The notes under the pieces: generated by a model | What the model was told of the DNA's origin: nothing | The model's input: the letters and a program-made list of their open reading frames with translations, nothing else | Database searches by the model: none | Position numbers and translations under genes: made by a program | DNA from: Scandinavium vulneris_A | Lineage (GTDB): Bacteria; Pseudomonadota; Gammaproteobacteria; Enterobacterales; Enterobacteriaceae | Direction of reading: 5' to 3' | NCBI GenBank assembly: GCA_046518185.1 | Contig: JBKGRZ010000008.1 | Span: 67,352 to 131,351, forward strand | DNA: 64,000 nucleotides | Part shown: piece after piece, positions 15,626 through 24,210 of the stretch | How positions within the stretch are numbered: position 1 is the first letter of the stretch | How the letters are laid out: each line of letters starts with the position of its first letter

Positions 15626-17041
15626 TCACTCATCATCATATTGCGGGCCCGCATAATTATCAAAACGCGACCATTGCCCGTTGAACGTCAGACGTACCGT
15701 ACCGATCGGGCCGTTACGCTGCTTACCAATAATGATTTCGGCGATGCCTTTCAGGTCACTGTTCTCGTGATAAACCTCATCACGGTAGATGAACATGATT
15801 AAGTCGGCATCCTGCTCGATGGAGCCGGATTCACGCAGGTCGGAGTTGACCGGGCGTTTGTCCGCACGTTGTTCCAGGGAGCGGTTCAGCTGCGACAGCG
15901 CCACCACCGGCACCTGCAACTCTTTGGCTAACGCTTTAAGAGAACGCGAGATTTCGGCGATTTCAAGGGTACGGTTATCCGACAATGACGGGACGCGCAT
16001 CAGCTGCAGGTAGTCGATCATGATCAGGCCGATGCCGCCGTGCTCACGGGCGATGCGGCGCGCGCGGGAGCGCACTTCCGTTGGCGTCAGGCCGGAAGAG
16101 TCATCGATGTAGATGTTACGTTTTTCCAGCAGAATGCCCATGGTGCCCGAAATACGCGCCCAGTCTTCATCATCAAGCTGACCGGTTCGGATTCGGGTCT
16201 GATCGACGCGCGACAGTGAGGCCAGAGAACGCATCATTATCTGTTCCGAGGGCATTTCAAGACTGAAGATAAGCACCGGCTTATCCTGCAACATCGCCGC
16301 GTTTTCGACGAGGTTCATCGCAAAGGTCGTTTTACCCATCGACGGACGCGCGGCGACGATAATCAAATCCGACGGCTGCAAACCGGCTGTTTTCTTGTTC
16401 AGATCGTCATAGCCGGTGTTCACCCCGGTGACGCCGTCATGCGGTTGCTGGAACAACTGTTCGATACGCGCCACGGTAGCGTCGAGCACTTCGGCGATAT
16501 TTTTCGGGCCTTCGTCTTTGTTGGCCCGGCTTTCCGCGATTTTGAATACCCGGGATTCGGCTAAATCCAGCAGGTCTTCACTGGTGCGCCCCTGCGGATC
16601 AAAACCGGCCTCGGCAATTTCGTTGGCGACGGAGATCATGTCACGCACGACCGCACGTTCACGCACGATGTCCGCATAAGCGCTAATGTTCGCTGCACTT
16701 GGCGTGTTTTTCGACAATTCTGCCAGATAGGCAAAACCGCCGACGCTGTCCAATTGCCCTTCCCGCTCCAGCGATTCCGCGAGCGTAATCAGGTCAATCG
16801 GACTACCCGATTCATGCAATTTCGCCATCTCGGTAAAGATGTGGCGATGCGGACGGGTATAGAAATCTTCAGACACGACGCGTTCTGCCACGTCGTCCCA
16901 GCGCTCGTTATCCAGCATCAAACCGCCCAACACCGACTGTTCCGCTTCAATCGAGTGCGGCGGTACTTTCAGCCCGGCGACCATCGGATCGCGTTCACGT
17001 GGCTCAGTCTGTTGTTTGTTGAAGGGTTTATTTCCTGCCAT
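15626..17041 (-). CDS. dnaB: Replicative DNA helicase DnaB
   Basis: 471 aa, the E. coli length. The N-terminal domain starts at PPHSIEAEQSVLGGLMLD and binds primase and partner helicases. The RecA-like C-terminal motor has Walker A ARPSMGKTTFA and Walker B-like IGLIMIDYLQLM. The hexamer unwinds DNA at the replication fork. It is divergent from qorA across an 84-bp gap. No intein or insertion is present. Confidence 0.99.
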   Translation of the reverse strand: MAGNKPFNKQQTEPRERDPMVAGLKVPPHSIEAEQSVLGGLMLDNERWDDVAERVVSEDFYTRPHRHIFTEMAKLHESGSPIDLITLAESLEREGQLDSVGGFAYLAELSKNTPSAANISAYADIVRERAVVRDMISVANEIAEAGFDPQGRTSEDLLDLAESRVFKIAESRANKDEGPKNIAEVLDATVARIEQLFQQPHDGVTGVNTGYDDLNKKTAGLQPSDLIIVAARPSMGKTTFAMNLVENAAMLQDKPVLIFSLEMPSEQIMMRSLASLSRVDQTRIRTGQLDDEDWARISGTMGILLEKRNIYIDDSSGLTPTEVRSRARRIAREHGGIGLIMIDYLQLMRVPSLSDNRTLEIAEISRSLKALAKELQVPVVALSQLNRSLEQRADKRPVNSDLRESGSIEQDADLIMFIYRDEVYHENSDLKGIAEIIIGKQRNGPIGTVRLTFNGQWSRFDNYAGPQYDDE

Positions 17042-17125
17042 AGTGAATGGAGTTACCGGGTTAAAGAGTGGGTCGTAAGATTATCATATCTGATGCCCCT
17101 GCTAAACGATATGTACGGAGGAAGC

Positions 17126-18109
17126 ATGGCAACGCGCATTGAATTTCATCAACACGGTGGGCCTGACGTACTCAACGCCGTGGAATTTACTCCAGCGGAT
17201 CCGAAAGAAAACGAGATCCAGGTGGAGAACAAAGCCATCGGCATTAACTATATCGATACCTATATCCGCAGCGGACTGTATCCGCCGCCCGCTTTGCCGA
17301 GCGGTCTGGGAACGGAAGCCGCAGGCGTGGTCAGCAAAGTGGGCAGCGGCGTGCAGCACATCAAGGCGGGGGATCGCGTGGTGTATGCGCAATCGGCGCT
17401 CGGCGCGTACAGCTCGGTGCATAACGTTCCGGCAGACAAAGCCGCCATTCTGCCTGCGGCCATCTCTTACGAGCAGGCCGCCGCCTCGTTCCTCAAAGGG
17501 CTAACGGTGTTTTATCTGCTGCGTAAAACCTGGGAAATCAAACCCAACGAACCGTTCCTGTTCCATGCGGCGGCGGGCGGCGTGGGGCTGATTGCCTGCC
17601 AGTGGGCGAAAGCGCTCGGAGCGCAGCTGATCGGCACCGTGGGCTCAGCGCAAAAGGCGCAGCGCGCGCTTCAGGCCGGGGCCTGGCAGGTGATTAACTA
17701 CCGTGAGGAAAATCTGGTAGAACGGGTGAAAGAGATAACCCAGGGTAAAAAGCTGCGCGTGGTGTATGACTCGGTAGGGAAAGATACCTGGGAAGCTTCA
17801 CTCGACTGTCTGCAACGCCGAGGCCTGATGGTCAGCTTCGGTAATTCCTCGGGCGCGGTTACCGGCGTGAATCTCGGGATCCTGAATCAAAAAGGGTCCC
17901 TGTATGTGACGCGCCCATCCCTTCAGGGCTATATCACTAACCGGGAAGAGCTGGAAGAAGCCAGCAATGAGCTGTTTTCACTGATCGCCAGCGGGGTGAT
18001 TAAAGTGGATGTGGCCGACAGCCAGAAATTTGCCTTACACGATGCGCAGAAGGCGCACGAAACGCTGGAGAGCCGGGCGACAGAAGGTTCAAGCTTGTTG
18101 ATTCCCTAG
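17126..18109 (+). CDS. qorA: NADPH:quinone reductase QorA
   Basis: 327 aa from ATG 17126, which is preceded by ACGGAGGAAGC and gives exactly the E. coli length; a longer in-frame reading would run back through dnaB. Zeta-crystallin-like medium-chain reductase fold: GroES-like N-terminal half, then a Rossmann domain with HAAAGGVGLIACQWAKALGA as nucleotide-binding motif. It lacks the zinc-binding cysteines of alcohol dehydrogenases, as expected for quinone reductases. It reduces quinones with NADPH in the cytoplasm and ends at a strong terminator. Confidence 0.95.
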   Translation: MATRIEFHQHGGPDVLNAVEFTPADPKENEIQVENKAIGINYIDTYIRSGLYPPPALPSGLGTEAAGVVSKVGSGVQHIKAGDRVVYAQSALGAYSSVHNVPADKAAILPAAISYEQAAASFLKGLTVFYLLRKTWEIKPNEPFLFHAAAGGVGLIACQWAKALGAQLIGTVGSAQKAQRALQAGAWQVINYREENLVERVKEITQGKKLRVVYDSVGKDTWEASLDCLQRRGLMVSFGNSSGAVTGVNLGILNQKGSLYVTRPSLQGYITNREELEEASNELFSLIASGVIKVDVADSQKFALHDAQKAHETLESRATEGSSLLIP

Positions 18110-18131
18110 CGGGCACGGGCAGAAATAATGA

Positions 18132-18161
18132 GGGCTTCCCGTGGGAAGCCCTTCTTTTTTT
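18132..18161 (+). terminator. qorA terminator
   Basis: GGGCTTCCC-GT-GGGAAGCCC is followed by CTT and a run of T, 22 bp after the qorA stop; a textbook Rho-independent terminator. Confidence 0.9.
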
Positions 18162-18276
18162 ATCGTTCGCTGTATGTAGGGTACAGCGCGATGAATTCAT
18201 TATCGCGCTAACAATGACAGATTTATGACGCGCTGCCTACGCTGCCCTTCTCAGGTTGTGACGTATCCCGCAATCA

Positions 18277-18507
18277 TTAATAACGGCGACGGTACTGCGG
18301 CACTTTCGGCGCTTTAACGGCGCGGATAATCCACACCACGGCGACGGCAAGCAGCAACCACGGTAGCAGTTTGATCATCAGCGCAAACAGGCCACCGACA
18401 AACATCAGTACGGTGGCAACCACAATCGCCGCCAGAATACCCAGCATCGATACCCCGGTGATCAGCAGCATGACAAAGAATCCGATGATAAATAACAGTT
18501 CCAGCAT
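18277..18507 (-). CDS. pspG: Phage-shock protein G
   Basis: 76 aa, slightly shorter than E. coli PspG (about 80). It is almost entirely hydrophobic, with two or three membrane segments (LLFIIGFFVMLLITGVSMLG and onwards) and a basic C-terminal tail APKVPQYRRRY. It is an inner-membrane effector of the phage-shock response, which protects the proton-motive force under envelope stress. A sigma-54 promoter-like element lies 47 bp upstream, as known for the psp regulon. It stands alone between qorA and dusA. Confidence 0.9.
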   Translation of the reverse strand: MLELLFIIGFFVMLLITGVSMLGILAAIVVATVLMFVGGLFALMIKLLPWLLLAVAVVWIIRAVKAPKVPQYRRRY

Positions 18508-18553
18508 GGCTTATTCCCCTTATGAAATTATTCTCTGCCTTTACTGTGACAAA

Positions 18554-18569
18554 TACAAAAATCATGCCA
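18554..18569 (-). promoter_or_regulatory. Sigma-54 promoter of pspG
   Basis: On the minus strand TGGCATG-N4-TTGTA matches the -24/-12 consensus TGGCACG-N4-TTGCA with the exact GG-to-TG spacing; the -12 C is replaced by T. It would be activated by PspF. I did not localise PspF upstream sites. Confidence 0.75.
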
Positions 18570-18599
18570 AAACGTAATTCATTGATTAAAAATGAAAAC

Positions 18600-18621
18600 G
18601 CCCCGCAGCACTGTGCGAGGC
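18600..18621 (-). terminator. Probable dusA terminator
   Basis: GCCTCGCA and TGCGGGGC-type arms with one mismatch form a hairpin 33 bp past the dusA stop, and on the minus strand GTTTTCATTTTT follows. The U-tract is interrupted, so this is a moderate call. Confidence 0.5.
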
Positions 18622-18653
18622 GTGGTCAATCAGACTAACTTTTAGCGTAAAAA

Positions 18654-19652
18654 TTAACGTTTATTCGCCACCAGTTGCAGCGCCTGTTCTAAAACTTCAA
18701 TGTCCGCACCGGCCTTATGGGCGTTCTCGCTGAGGTAGCGACGCCATTGCCGCGCCCCCGGGATGCCCTGGAACAAGCCGAGCATGTGCCGCGTAACGTG
18801 GCCTAAATAGGTGCCGTTACTCAGCTCGCGCTCAATGTACGGATACATGGCACGCACTACCGCCACCGGGTCAGGGTCAACCCCGTCAACGCCGTAAATC
18901 TCACGATCGACCGAGGCCAGAATGCCCGGGTTCTGATACGCCTCGCGGCCCACCATCACGCCATCCATATGCTGCAAATGCTCGTGGGCTTCCGCCAGCG
19001 ATTTGATGCCGCCGTTAATCGACATTGTCAGGTGCGGGAAGTCACGCTTGAGCTGATAGACACGCGGATAATCCAGCGGGGGAATTTCGCGGTTTTCTTT
19101 CGGGCTCAGGCCGGAAAGCCAGGCTTTACGCGCGTGGATGATGAACATCTCGCATTCGCCATTGCCGGAAACGGTGTTGATAAAATCACAGAGGAATTCG
19201 TAGCTGTCCTGGTCATCAATGCCGATCCGGGTTTTGACCGTCACCGGAATGGACACGACGTCGCGCATCGCTTTGACGCAATCGGCCACCAACTGGGCGT
19301 TGCCCATCAGGCAGGCACCGAACATACCGTTCTGTACGCGGTCGGACGGGCAGCCGACGTTGAGATTGATCTCATCGTAACCGCGCTCTTGCGCAAGCTT
19401 AGCGCAGTGCGCCAGCGCTGCCGGGTCACTGCCGCCGAGCTGCAATGCCAACGGATGTTCTTCCTCACTGTAGGCCAGGTAGTCGCCTTTGCCGTGAATG
19501 ATCGCCCCGGTGGTCACCATTTCGGTGTACAGCAGCGTGTGGCGAGACAGCTGGCGCAGGAAGTAACGACAATGCCGGTCCGTCCAGTCGAGCATCGGTG
19601 CGATGGAGAAGCGGTGAGCAGGATAAGCGGTGGATTGTGTTTCTGGCAGCAT
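18654..19652 (-). CDS. dusA: tRNA-dihydrouridine synthase A
   Basis: 332 aa from ATG 19652. This start is preferred because an extended -10 (TGCTATAGT at 19689-19697, minus strand) would put the transcript start near 19682, inside any longer reading. DUS features: FSIAPMLDWTDRHCRYF at the N-terminus (FMN-binding barrel start), NVGCPSDRVQNGMFGACLM with the active-site cysteine, and SINGGIKSL and DGVMVGREAYQNP phosphate-binding loops. It reduces U20/U20a of tRNA to dihydrouridine. No strong ribosome binding site is visible, and the 5' leader would be short. Confidence 0.95.
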   Translation of the reverse strand: MLPETQSTAYPAHRFSIAPMLDWTDRHCRYFLRQLSRHTLLYTEMVTTGAIIHGKGDYLAYSEEEHPLALQLGGSDPAALAHCAKLAQERGYDEINLNVGCPSDRVQNGMFGACLMGNAQLVADCVKAMRDVVSIPVTVKTRIGIDDQDSYEFLCDFINTVSGNGECEMFIIHARKAWLSGLSPKENREIPPLDYPRVYQLKRDFPHLTMSINGGIKSLAEAHEHLQHMDGVMVGREAYQNPGILASVDREIYGVDGVDPDPVAVVRAMYPYIERELSNGTYLGHVTRHMLGLFQGIPGARQWRRYLSENAHKAGADIEVLEQALQLVANKR

Positions 19653-19751
19653 GGCGAATTTATGAGCATCCGGTGGAAATGGGGCGCTACTATAGCACAA
19701 AGAAAATGCGGAGGCGCATGGCCTCCGCTTCATCCTATTAACCAACGCGAA

Positions 19752-21062
19752 TCAGAAGGTCAGGCCCAACTGCACGCCCGCGCCCCAGGTTTGATCTTCG
19801 CCATACAGCCCCGTTAAATCGACGTGTACGGTGTTCAACGGCGCGAAGCCTACCCCGGCGGTGAAGACGTTGCTGTCGTTACCCTTCACATCCGCACGAT
19901 AACCGCCCCGAACCGCCAGCCAGCTCAGCGGTGTCACCTCTGCCCCCACTCCGACATACTGCGAGTCGTCCTCGCTCTTGAAGCCTTTGGTTTCCGTCAG
20001 GTCACCGTCGGCGCTCAGCGTCACAAAATCGGTATGCCACGCCACGCCAGCCGTCACCAGCGGACGGATCTGATAGGTGTCTTTGTAGTTGGTGGTCACC
20101 CCGGTGGCCCCGTTGGTGATGCGCACGTCTTTGGTGTCGATATCACGCGACATCAGGTTTTGACCGCTCAGGCCCAGGGTCCAGTTTTCACCGAAATCCG
20201 CCGCGATACCGGCATCGACGTTAAAACCGGTGTCGTCAGTGCGGTATTTGTCCTTTTTCCAGTCGTCACTGTGATAGTCATCAATAGAGGTGGTGTAGTT
20301 GTAGAGCCAGGTTTGCTGCAGTTTTGGCGTCACACCCAACGACACCGGCACGCCGCCGATATCGAATTGGCGCGCAATCGCTATCCCATAATCGGAAACA
20401 ATTGCCCCTTTACCGGACGCCGTTGAGTTGAGGTTGTTGGTGATTTCGTCGCTGCCGTTGATCAGCGCATTGGCGGCCTGGGTAGCCGCGAACGCGTCGG
20501 AGTTCTGAATGTTACGCAGGTAGTCGATATCGTTCTGATCGATACTGGAGCTGGCACGCGCGTGAGCATAGGCTTTGGCGACAAAGGCCAGAGATACCGC
20601 CGAGGTTGGCACGCTAACGGCGATCCCTGCTCCGGCGGTCGCGCGAGCGGTTTTTCCTTTCAGGTCTTCCAGCTGTCCGGCCAGATCCCCCGCCGCACTC
20701 TGGAATTCGTTTAACGTGCCGCCAGGGTTCAACAGGATGTCTTGTGGCGTCAGGTTATCGAGTACCTTTTTGTAGTGGTTGATTTCATCGCTGATATCGT
20801 CAATTTGATCGCGAAGATTGTCTTTGTCGGTAATCTGCGCCCCCACAGATGGAATAACGACAGAGACATCATCGTCCGGTTGTGCCTTCGCCAGTAGCGC
20901 GGGGTTAATCAGCACCGCGCTGCCATAATTGGCCGACGCCACCCCGGTTCCCCCCATTGCATCGTTTCTTGCCTCGGACCAGGTATTGGCCGCTCCCGCC
21001 TGATTTGCCATAAACAGGGAGACGGCCGCTGACACCACAGAATATTTAATATTTTTTTTCAC
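19752..21062 (-). CDS. TraF_2-family outer-membrane beta-barrel protein
   Basis: 436 aa with a signal peptide (MKKNIKYSVVSAAVSLFMAN, cleavage near AGA-ANTW). The mature start NDAMGGTGVASANYGSAVLINPALLA is the pattern of the TraF_2 family, often annotated as conjugal transfer protein TraF, and recalls FadL/OmpP1-type barrels. Residues about 80-130 form a charged, helical stretch. The C-terminus alternates hydrophobic and polar residues and ends in VQLGLTF, a typical outer-membrane barrel end. No conjugation genes are nearby, so the transfer name is probably not literal; a transport or envelope role is likelier. It is not at this place in E. coli K-12 as I recall. Confidence 0.7.
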   Translation of the reverse strand: MKKNIKYSVVSAAVSLFMANQAGAANTWSEARNDAMGGTGVASANYGSAVLINPALLAKAQPDDDVSVVIPSVGAQITDKDNLRDQIDDISDEINHYKKVLDNLTPQDILLNPGGTLNEFQSAAGDLAGQLEDLKGKTARATAGAGIAVSVPTSAVSLAFVAKAYAHARASSSIDQNDIDYLRNIQNSDAFAATQAANALINGSDEITNNLNSTASGKGAIVSDYGIAIARQFDIGGVPVSLGVTPKLQQTWLYNYTTSIDDYHSDDWKKDKYRTDDTGFNVDAGIAADFGENWTLGLSGQNLMSRDIDTKDVRITNGATGVTTNYKDTYQIRPLVTAGVAWHTDFVTLSADGDLTETKGFKSEDDSQYVGVGAEVTPLSWLAVRGGYRADVKGNDSNVFTAGVGFAPLNTVHVDLTGLYGEDQTWGAGVQLGLTF

Positions 21063-21238
21063 AGTATGCTCGTTATATGCAGGTGAACGTTTTTCCCCGT
21101 TCAGTTATCCGCTGAAAAGGGCCGAACTATTGCTGTGAATAACGATGTAAAAAGCAGCCAATTAGGATGATTTGCCTTAAGGCTCACTGTGTTAAGGTTG
21201 AATTATGTGATGCCCCTCAATATTTATAGAAGAGATTG

Positions 21239-21727
21239 TTATTTTCGCGAAGGTTTCCCGTCGTGAGGACCAAAAAATTGTGGCGGATGGTCGACCCAGC
21301 GGTCCTGACGAGTGGCGGCATATTCCGGATTCAGCGGGTAATAAATACGGTTATGCTTTTTATTGGCCTCTCCGACCACCAATAATTCTACGTCGGCCTC
21401 TGTATTGTTGATAAAGGTGTGGCAGACGCCAGTGCCCGATGGAAAGCCCACACTATCACCCGGCTCAAGTTGCCAAAGGTAGCCGTTGATCCACGCCTGA
21501 GGGCGGCCACTCACCACATAGATAAACTCTTCTTCATCACTTTCGGCATGAGGATACGAGGTGCGGCGGCCCGGTGGCAGGCGTTCGTGATGAATACCAA
21601 GCCGCATCAGCCCGAGCTTACGCGCCAGCGGTGCGCCTATGGAAAACAGCTCGCTGCTGTCGGGATAGGTTGAATTATCGGCTTCTTCCAGCTCACGCCA
21701 GTGTCGAATACAGTCAGGTCTTTTCAT
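21239..21727 (-). CDS. Cupin-domain protein of unknown function
   Basis: 162 aa from ATG 21727, which has AGGAGGGACAAG directly upstream. A single cupin barrel is visible: LPPGRRTSYPHAESDEEEFI (metal-binding motif 1, with His and Glu), then YLWQLEPGDSVGFPSGTGVCHTF (motif 2). Such proteins may act as isomerases, dioxygenases or sugar-binding regulators; the sequence does not decide. It is divergent from zur across 111 bp, so the two share a control region, which raises but does not prove a link to zinc. Confidence 0.7.
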   Translation of the reverse strand: MKRPDCIRHWRELEEADNSTYPDSSELFSIGAPLARKLGLMRLGIHHERLPPGRRTSYPHAESDEEEFIYVVSGRPQAWINGYLWQLEPGDSVGFPSGTGVCHTFINNTEADVELLVVGEANKKHNRIYYPLNPEYAATRQDRWVDHPPQFFGPHDGKPSRK

Positions 21728-21799
21728 CTTGTCCCTCCTGGGTTGTTGGGTCATGTATAGCACACTCGGCAGGTTATCGGCGTTTGGGCCTAAACATGA

Positions 21800-21819
21800 T
21801 AAAGTAGGCGTTTACTTTA
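21800..21819. promoter_or_regulatory. Inverted repeat in the cupin–zur control region
   Basis: TAAAGTA-GGCGTT-TACTTTA, perfect 7-bp arms, lies 20 bp upstream of the zur start, where a promoter or operator is expected. It does not match the Zur box I know (GAAATGTTATA-type), so the binder is unknown. Confidence 0.4.
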
Positions 21820-21838
21820 CACCCGATTCGAGGCGCCT

Positions 21839-22360
21839 ATGGACAACTCCACTCCACAAGACATGCTCGTGCAGGCCGAAAGGCTTTGCGCCCAACGTGG
21901 CGTGCGACTGACACCCCAACGCCTCGAAGTGCTCCGCCTGATGACGCTGCAACAGGGCGCGATCAGCGCCTATGACCTGCTGGACCTGCTGAAAGTGAGC
22001 GAACCGCAGGCCAAGCCGCCGACCGTGTATCGGGCGCTGGAATTCTTACTCGAGCAGGGATTTGTGCATAAGGTGGAGTCCACCAACAGCTATGTGCTGT
22101 GCCATCTGTTCGATAAACCCTCGCATACGTCGGCGATGTTTATCTGCGATCGCTGTGGCGTGGTGAAGGAAGAAGCGGCTGACGGGGTGGAAGACATTAT
22201 GCATGCGCTGGCGGCCCGAATGGGATTCGCGCTGCGCCATAACGTTATTGAAGCCCATGGGCTGTGTTCAGGGTGTGTCGAGGTGGAAGCTTGCCGCACG
22301 CAGGACTGCTGCGGTCACGATCATACTATCCTCATCAAACGCAAACCGGGTCAGAAATAA
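21839..22360 (+). CDS. zur: Zinc uptake regulator Zur
   Basis: 173 aa, Fur family. The N-terminal winged helix includes LTPQRLEVLRLM and PPTVYRALEFLLEQGFVHKV. The C-terminal dimerisation and zinc domain has the FICDRCGVVKE and LCSGCVEVEACRTQDCCGHDH cysteine/histidine clusters. With zinc bound it represses zinc-import genes such as znuABC. It is followed by a GC-rich hairpin. Confidence 0.95.
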   Translation: MDNSTPQDMLVQAERLCAQRGVRLTPQRLEVLRLMTLQQGAISAYDLLDLLKVSEPQAKPPTVYRALEFLLEQGFVHKVESTNSYVLCHLFDKPSHTSAMFICDRCGVVKEEAADGVEDIMHALAARMGFALRHNVIEAHGLCSGCVEVEACRTQDCCGHDHTILIKRKPGQK

Positions 22361-22376
22361 GCGCCAGAAAAAGATT

Positions 22377-22396
22377 GGGCGGCCTTTAAGCCGCCC
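22377..22396. terminator. Hairpin between zur and yjbJ
   Basis: GGGCGGC-CTTTAA-GCCGCCC lies 17 bp past the zur stop and 42 bp past the convergent yjbJ stop. On the minus strand AATCTTTTTCT follows, so it may serve yjbJ; on the plus strand there is no T-run. Confidence 0.55.
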
Positions 22397-22437
22397 TGAG
22401 GGTTGTACATCCGTGTACGCACGGGTAGTGCATTTAT

Positions 22438-22647
22438 TTACCAGCGGTAATCGTTGCGGGTTTCCCAGTCTTTCACTTCGTCCTCGGCCTGATCTTTCGC
22501 ATAGCCGTAACGCTCCTGGATTTTCCCGACCAGCTGGTCGCGCTTACCTTCAATGACGGTAAAATCATCATCGGTCAGCTTACCCCATTTCTCTTTCACT
22601 TTACCTTTGAGCTGTTTCCAGTTACCGCCGACTTCGTCTTTATTCAT
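22438..22647 (-). CDS. yjbJ: YjbJ, CsbD-family stress protein
   Basis: 69 aa, highly charged. It has the CsbD pattern NKDEVGGNWKQLKGKVKEKW, then TDDDFTVIEGKRDQLVGKIQ and an acidic/aromatic C-terminus WETRNDYRW. CsbD-like proteins are small, abundant, general-stress and osmotically induced proteins with no known enzymatic role. It has its own leader of about 150 bp before dinF. Confidence 0.9.
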   Translation of the reverse strand: MNKDEVGGNWKQLKGKVKEKWGKLTDDDFTVIEGKRDQLVGKIQERYGYAKDQAEDEVKDWETRNDYRW

Positions 22648-22795
22648 GATCCATTCCTCTTAGTTCGGTGGAGAGAGTGAAATAACATCGTCCGTAAAAC
22701 ACTGTTTTCTGCTGGACGTGATATTCAGTATAGGTAAGGATTTTGCCAGCTGGAGATTATTCAGAATCTTTAACCATCGACTAAAAACGAAGCGG

Positions 22796-24115
22796 CTATG
22801 AAAACCAGGTTCCGTGTTGCCAGTGACGCCGCCAAATCCACGCCAGCGCCAGACCGCGCAGAGCGAGGAATACCGCCAGCGCCAGCCACAATCCGTGGTT
22901 GCCGAAAACGGGCACGGTGAGCAGAGTCAGGGCAAAACCCGCCGCCGCCACCGCCATGCTGTTACGCATCTCTGCCCCACGCGTCGCACCAATAAACATG
23001 CCATCAAGCAGATAACACCACACGCCTATTACCGGTAAAACCACCTGCCAGATAACGTAGCGATCGGCCAGTTCACGCAGTTCAGTGATGGACGTTAGCA
23101 TGGCGACAATGTGTTCCCCCGCCAGGGCATAAATCAGCGCAAACGCCAGGGCGACAATGCCGGATTGACGGCACGCCGCTTTCCAGACCTGCAAGAGCTG
23201 GCTGCCATCCCGCGCACCATACGCCTGGCCGGAGTGGGCTTCCACCGCGTAGGCAAAGCCGTCCAGCGCGTAGGCGGTAAAGGTCAGCATGGTCATCAGC
23301 ACCGCGTTGACCGCGACGATGTCGCTCCCAAGCCGGGCGCCCAATACCGTCAGCGCGCCAAAGCACAGTTGGAGCAGCAGCGAGCGCAGCATGATGTCGC
23401 GGTTGAGCGCCAGCAGGCGGCGAATATTACCGCGCCAGGCGTCTTTCAAGAGCGCCCACGAAATGCCCCGCAGGTGTAACACCCGACGCACCATCAGCAG
23501 GCCGATGAAAAAAGTCACGTATTCGGCGCAGACCGTGGCCAGCGCGGCGCCCTGCACGTTCATGTGCAGGCCCATCACCAGCCATAAATCGAGCGCGATG
23601 TTCAGCACATTGCCGACCACCAGCAAAATCACCGGGGCCCGCGCATACTGAACCCCAAGCAGCCAGCCCAACAGCACCAGGTTAGCCAGCGATGCAGGCG
23701 CGCTCAGCCAACGAATCTCGAGGAAGCGACGGGCCTGTTCGAGCACCGCCTCGCTGCCGCCGACAATATGCAGCGCCAGGTCAATCAACGGGATGCGCAG
23801 CAGCACGATGGCAGCTCCCGCGCCCAGCGCCAGGAGCAACGGTTGTACCAGCGCTCTGGCGAGGCGAACAGGATCTTTTGCGCCGAAGGCTTGCGCGGTC
23901 AGGCCGGTAGTGCTCATACGCAGGAACAGCAGCAGCATAAAAAGGAAGCTGGTCGCCATTGATCCGACCGCCACGCCGCCGAGGTACACCGGGCTATCGA
24001 GATGGCCGATAACCGCCGTATCCACCAGCCCAAGCAGTGGCACGGTAATGTTGGAGAAAATCATCGGTAGCGCGAGACGCCACAATGCCTTGTCCGCAGC
24101 GGTGAATAGCGACAT
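22796..24115 (-). CDS. dinF: DinF, MATE-family efflux transporter
   Basis: 439 aa from ATG 24115 (MSLFTAADKALWRLALPMIF), matching the known N-terminus of the family; the upstream ATG would begin inside a hairpin region. It has 12 membrane segments and the MATE landmarks ITVPLLGLVDTAVIGHLDSP and AQAFGAKD in the first half. It exports organic compounds in exchange for Na+ or H+ and is linked to oxidative and bile-salt protection in E. coli. It lies 95 bp downstream of lexA on the same strand and is SOS-induced with it. The hairpin at 24160-24176 may reduce read-through. Confidence 0.93.
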   Translation of the reverse strand: MSLFTAADKALWRLALPMIFSNITVPLLGLVDTAVIGHLDSPVYLGGVAVGSMATSFLFMLLLFLRMSTTGLTAQAFGAKDPVRLARALVQPLLLALGAGAAIVLLRIPLIDLALHIVGGSEAVLEQARRFLEIRWLSAPASLANLVLLGWLLGVQYARAPVILLVVGNVLNIALDLWLVMGLHMNVQGAALATVCAEYVTFFIGLLMVRRVLHLRGISWALLKDAWRGNIRRLLALNRDIMLRSLLLQLCFGALTVLGARLGSDIVAVNAVLMTMLTFTAYALDGFAYAVEAHSGQAYGARDGSQLLQVWKAACRQSGIVALAFALIYALAGEHIVAMLTSITELRELADRYVIWQVVLPVIGVWCYLLDGMFIGATRGAEMRNSMAVAAAGFALTLLTVPVFGNHGLWLALAVFLALRGLALAWIWRRHWQHGTWFS

Positions 24116-24159
24116 GAGAAAACCTGTGAGAGTGAATGAGGTAAAAAAGATAACAAAAT

Positions 24160-24176
24160 GGCGCCAGAACGGCGCC
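24160..24176 (-). terminator. Attenuator-like hairpin between lexA and dinF
   Basis: GGCGCC-AGAAC-GGCGCC followed on the minus strand by ATTTTGTTATCTTTTTT. The stem is short and the U-rich stretch is broken, so partial termination after lexA is the likely role. Confidence 0.5.
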
Positions 24177-24210
24177 ACTGAAAATACTTAATTCCGGCCT
24201 GGCGAGACGG

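Noticed and set aside
16754..17125. N-terminal extension of qorA back into dnaB
   Set aside because: The ATG at 17126 has AGGAGG-type binding site and gives the family length; the extension is antisense dnaB.
19752..21062. Interpretation as part of a conjugation system
   Set aside because: No tra genes, relaxase or mobile-element gene is nearby, and chromosomal TraF_2 barrels occur without conjugation.
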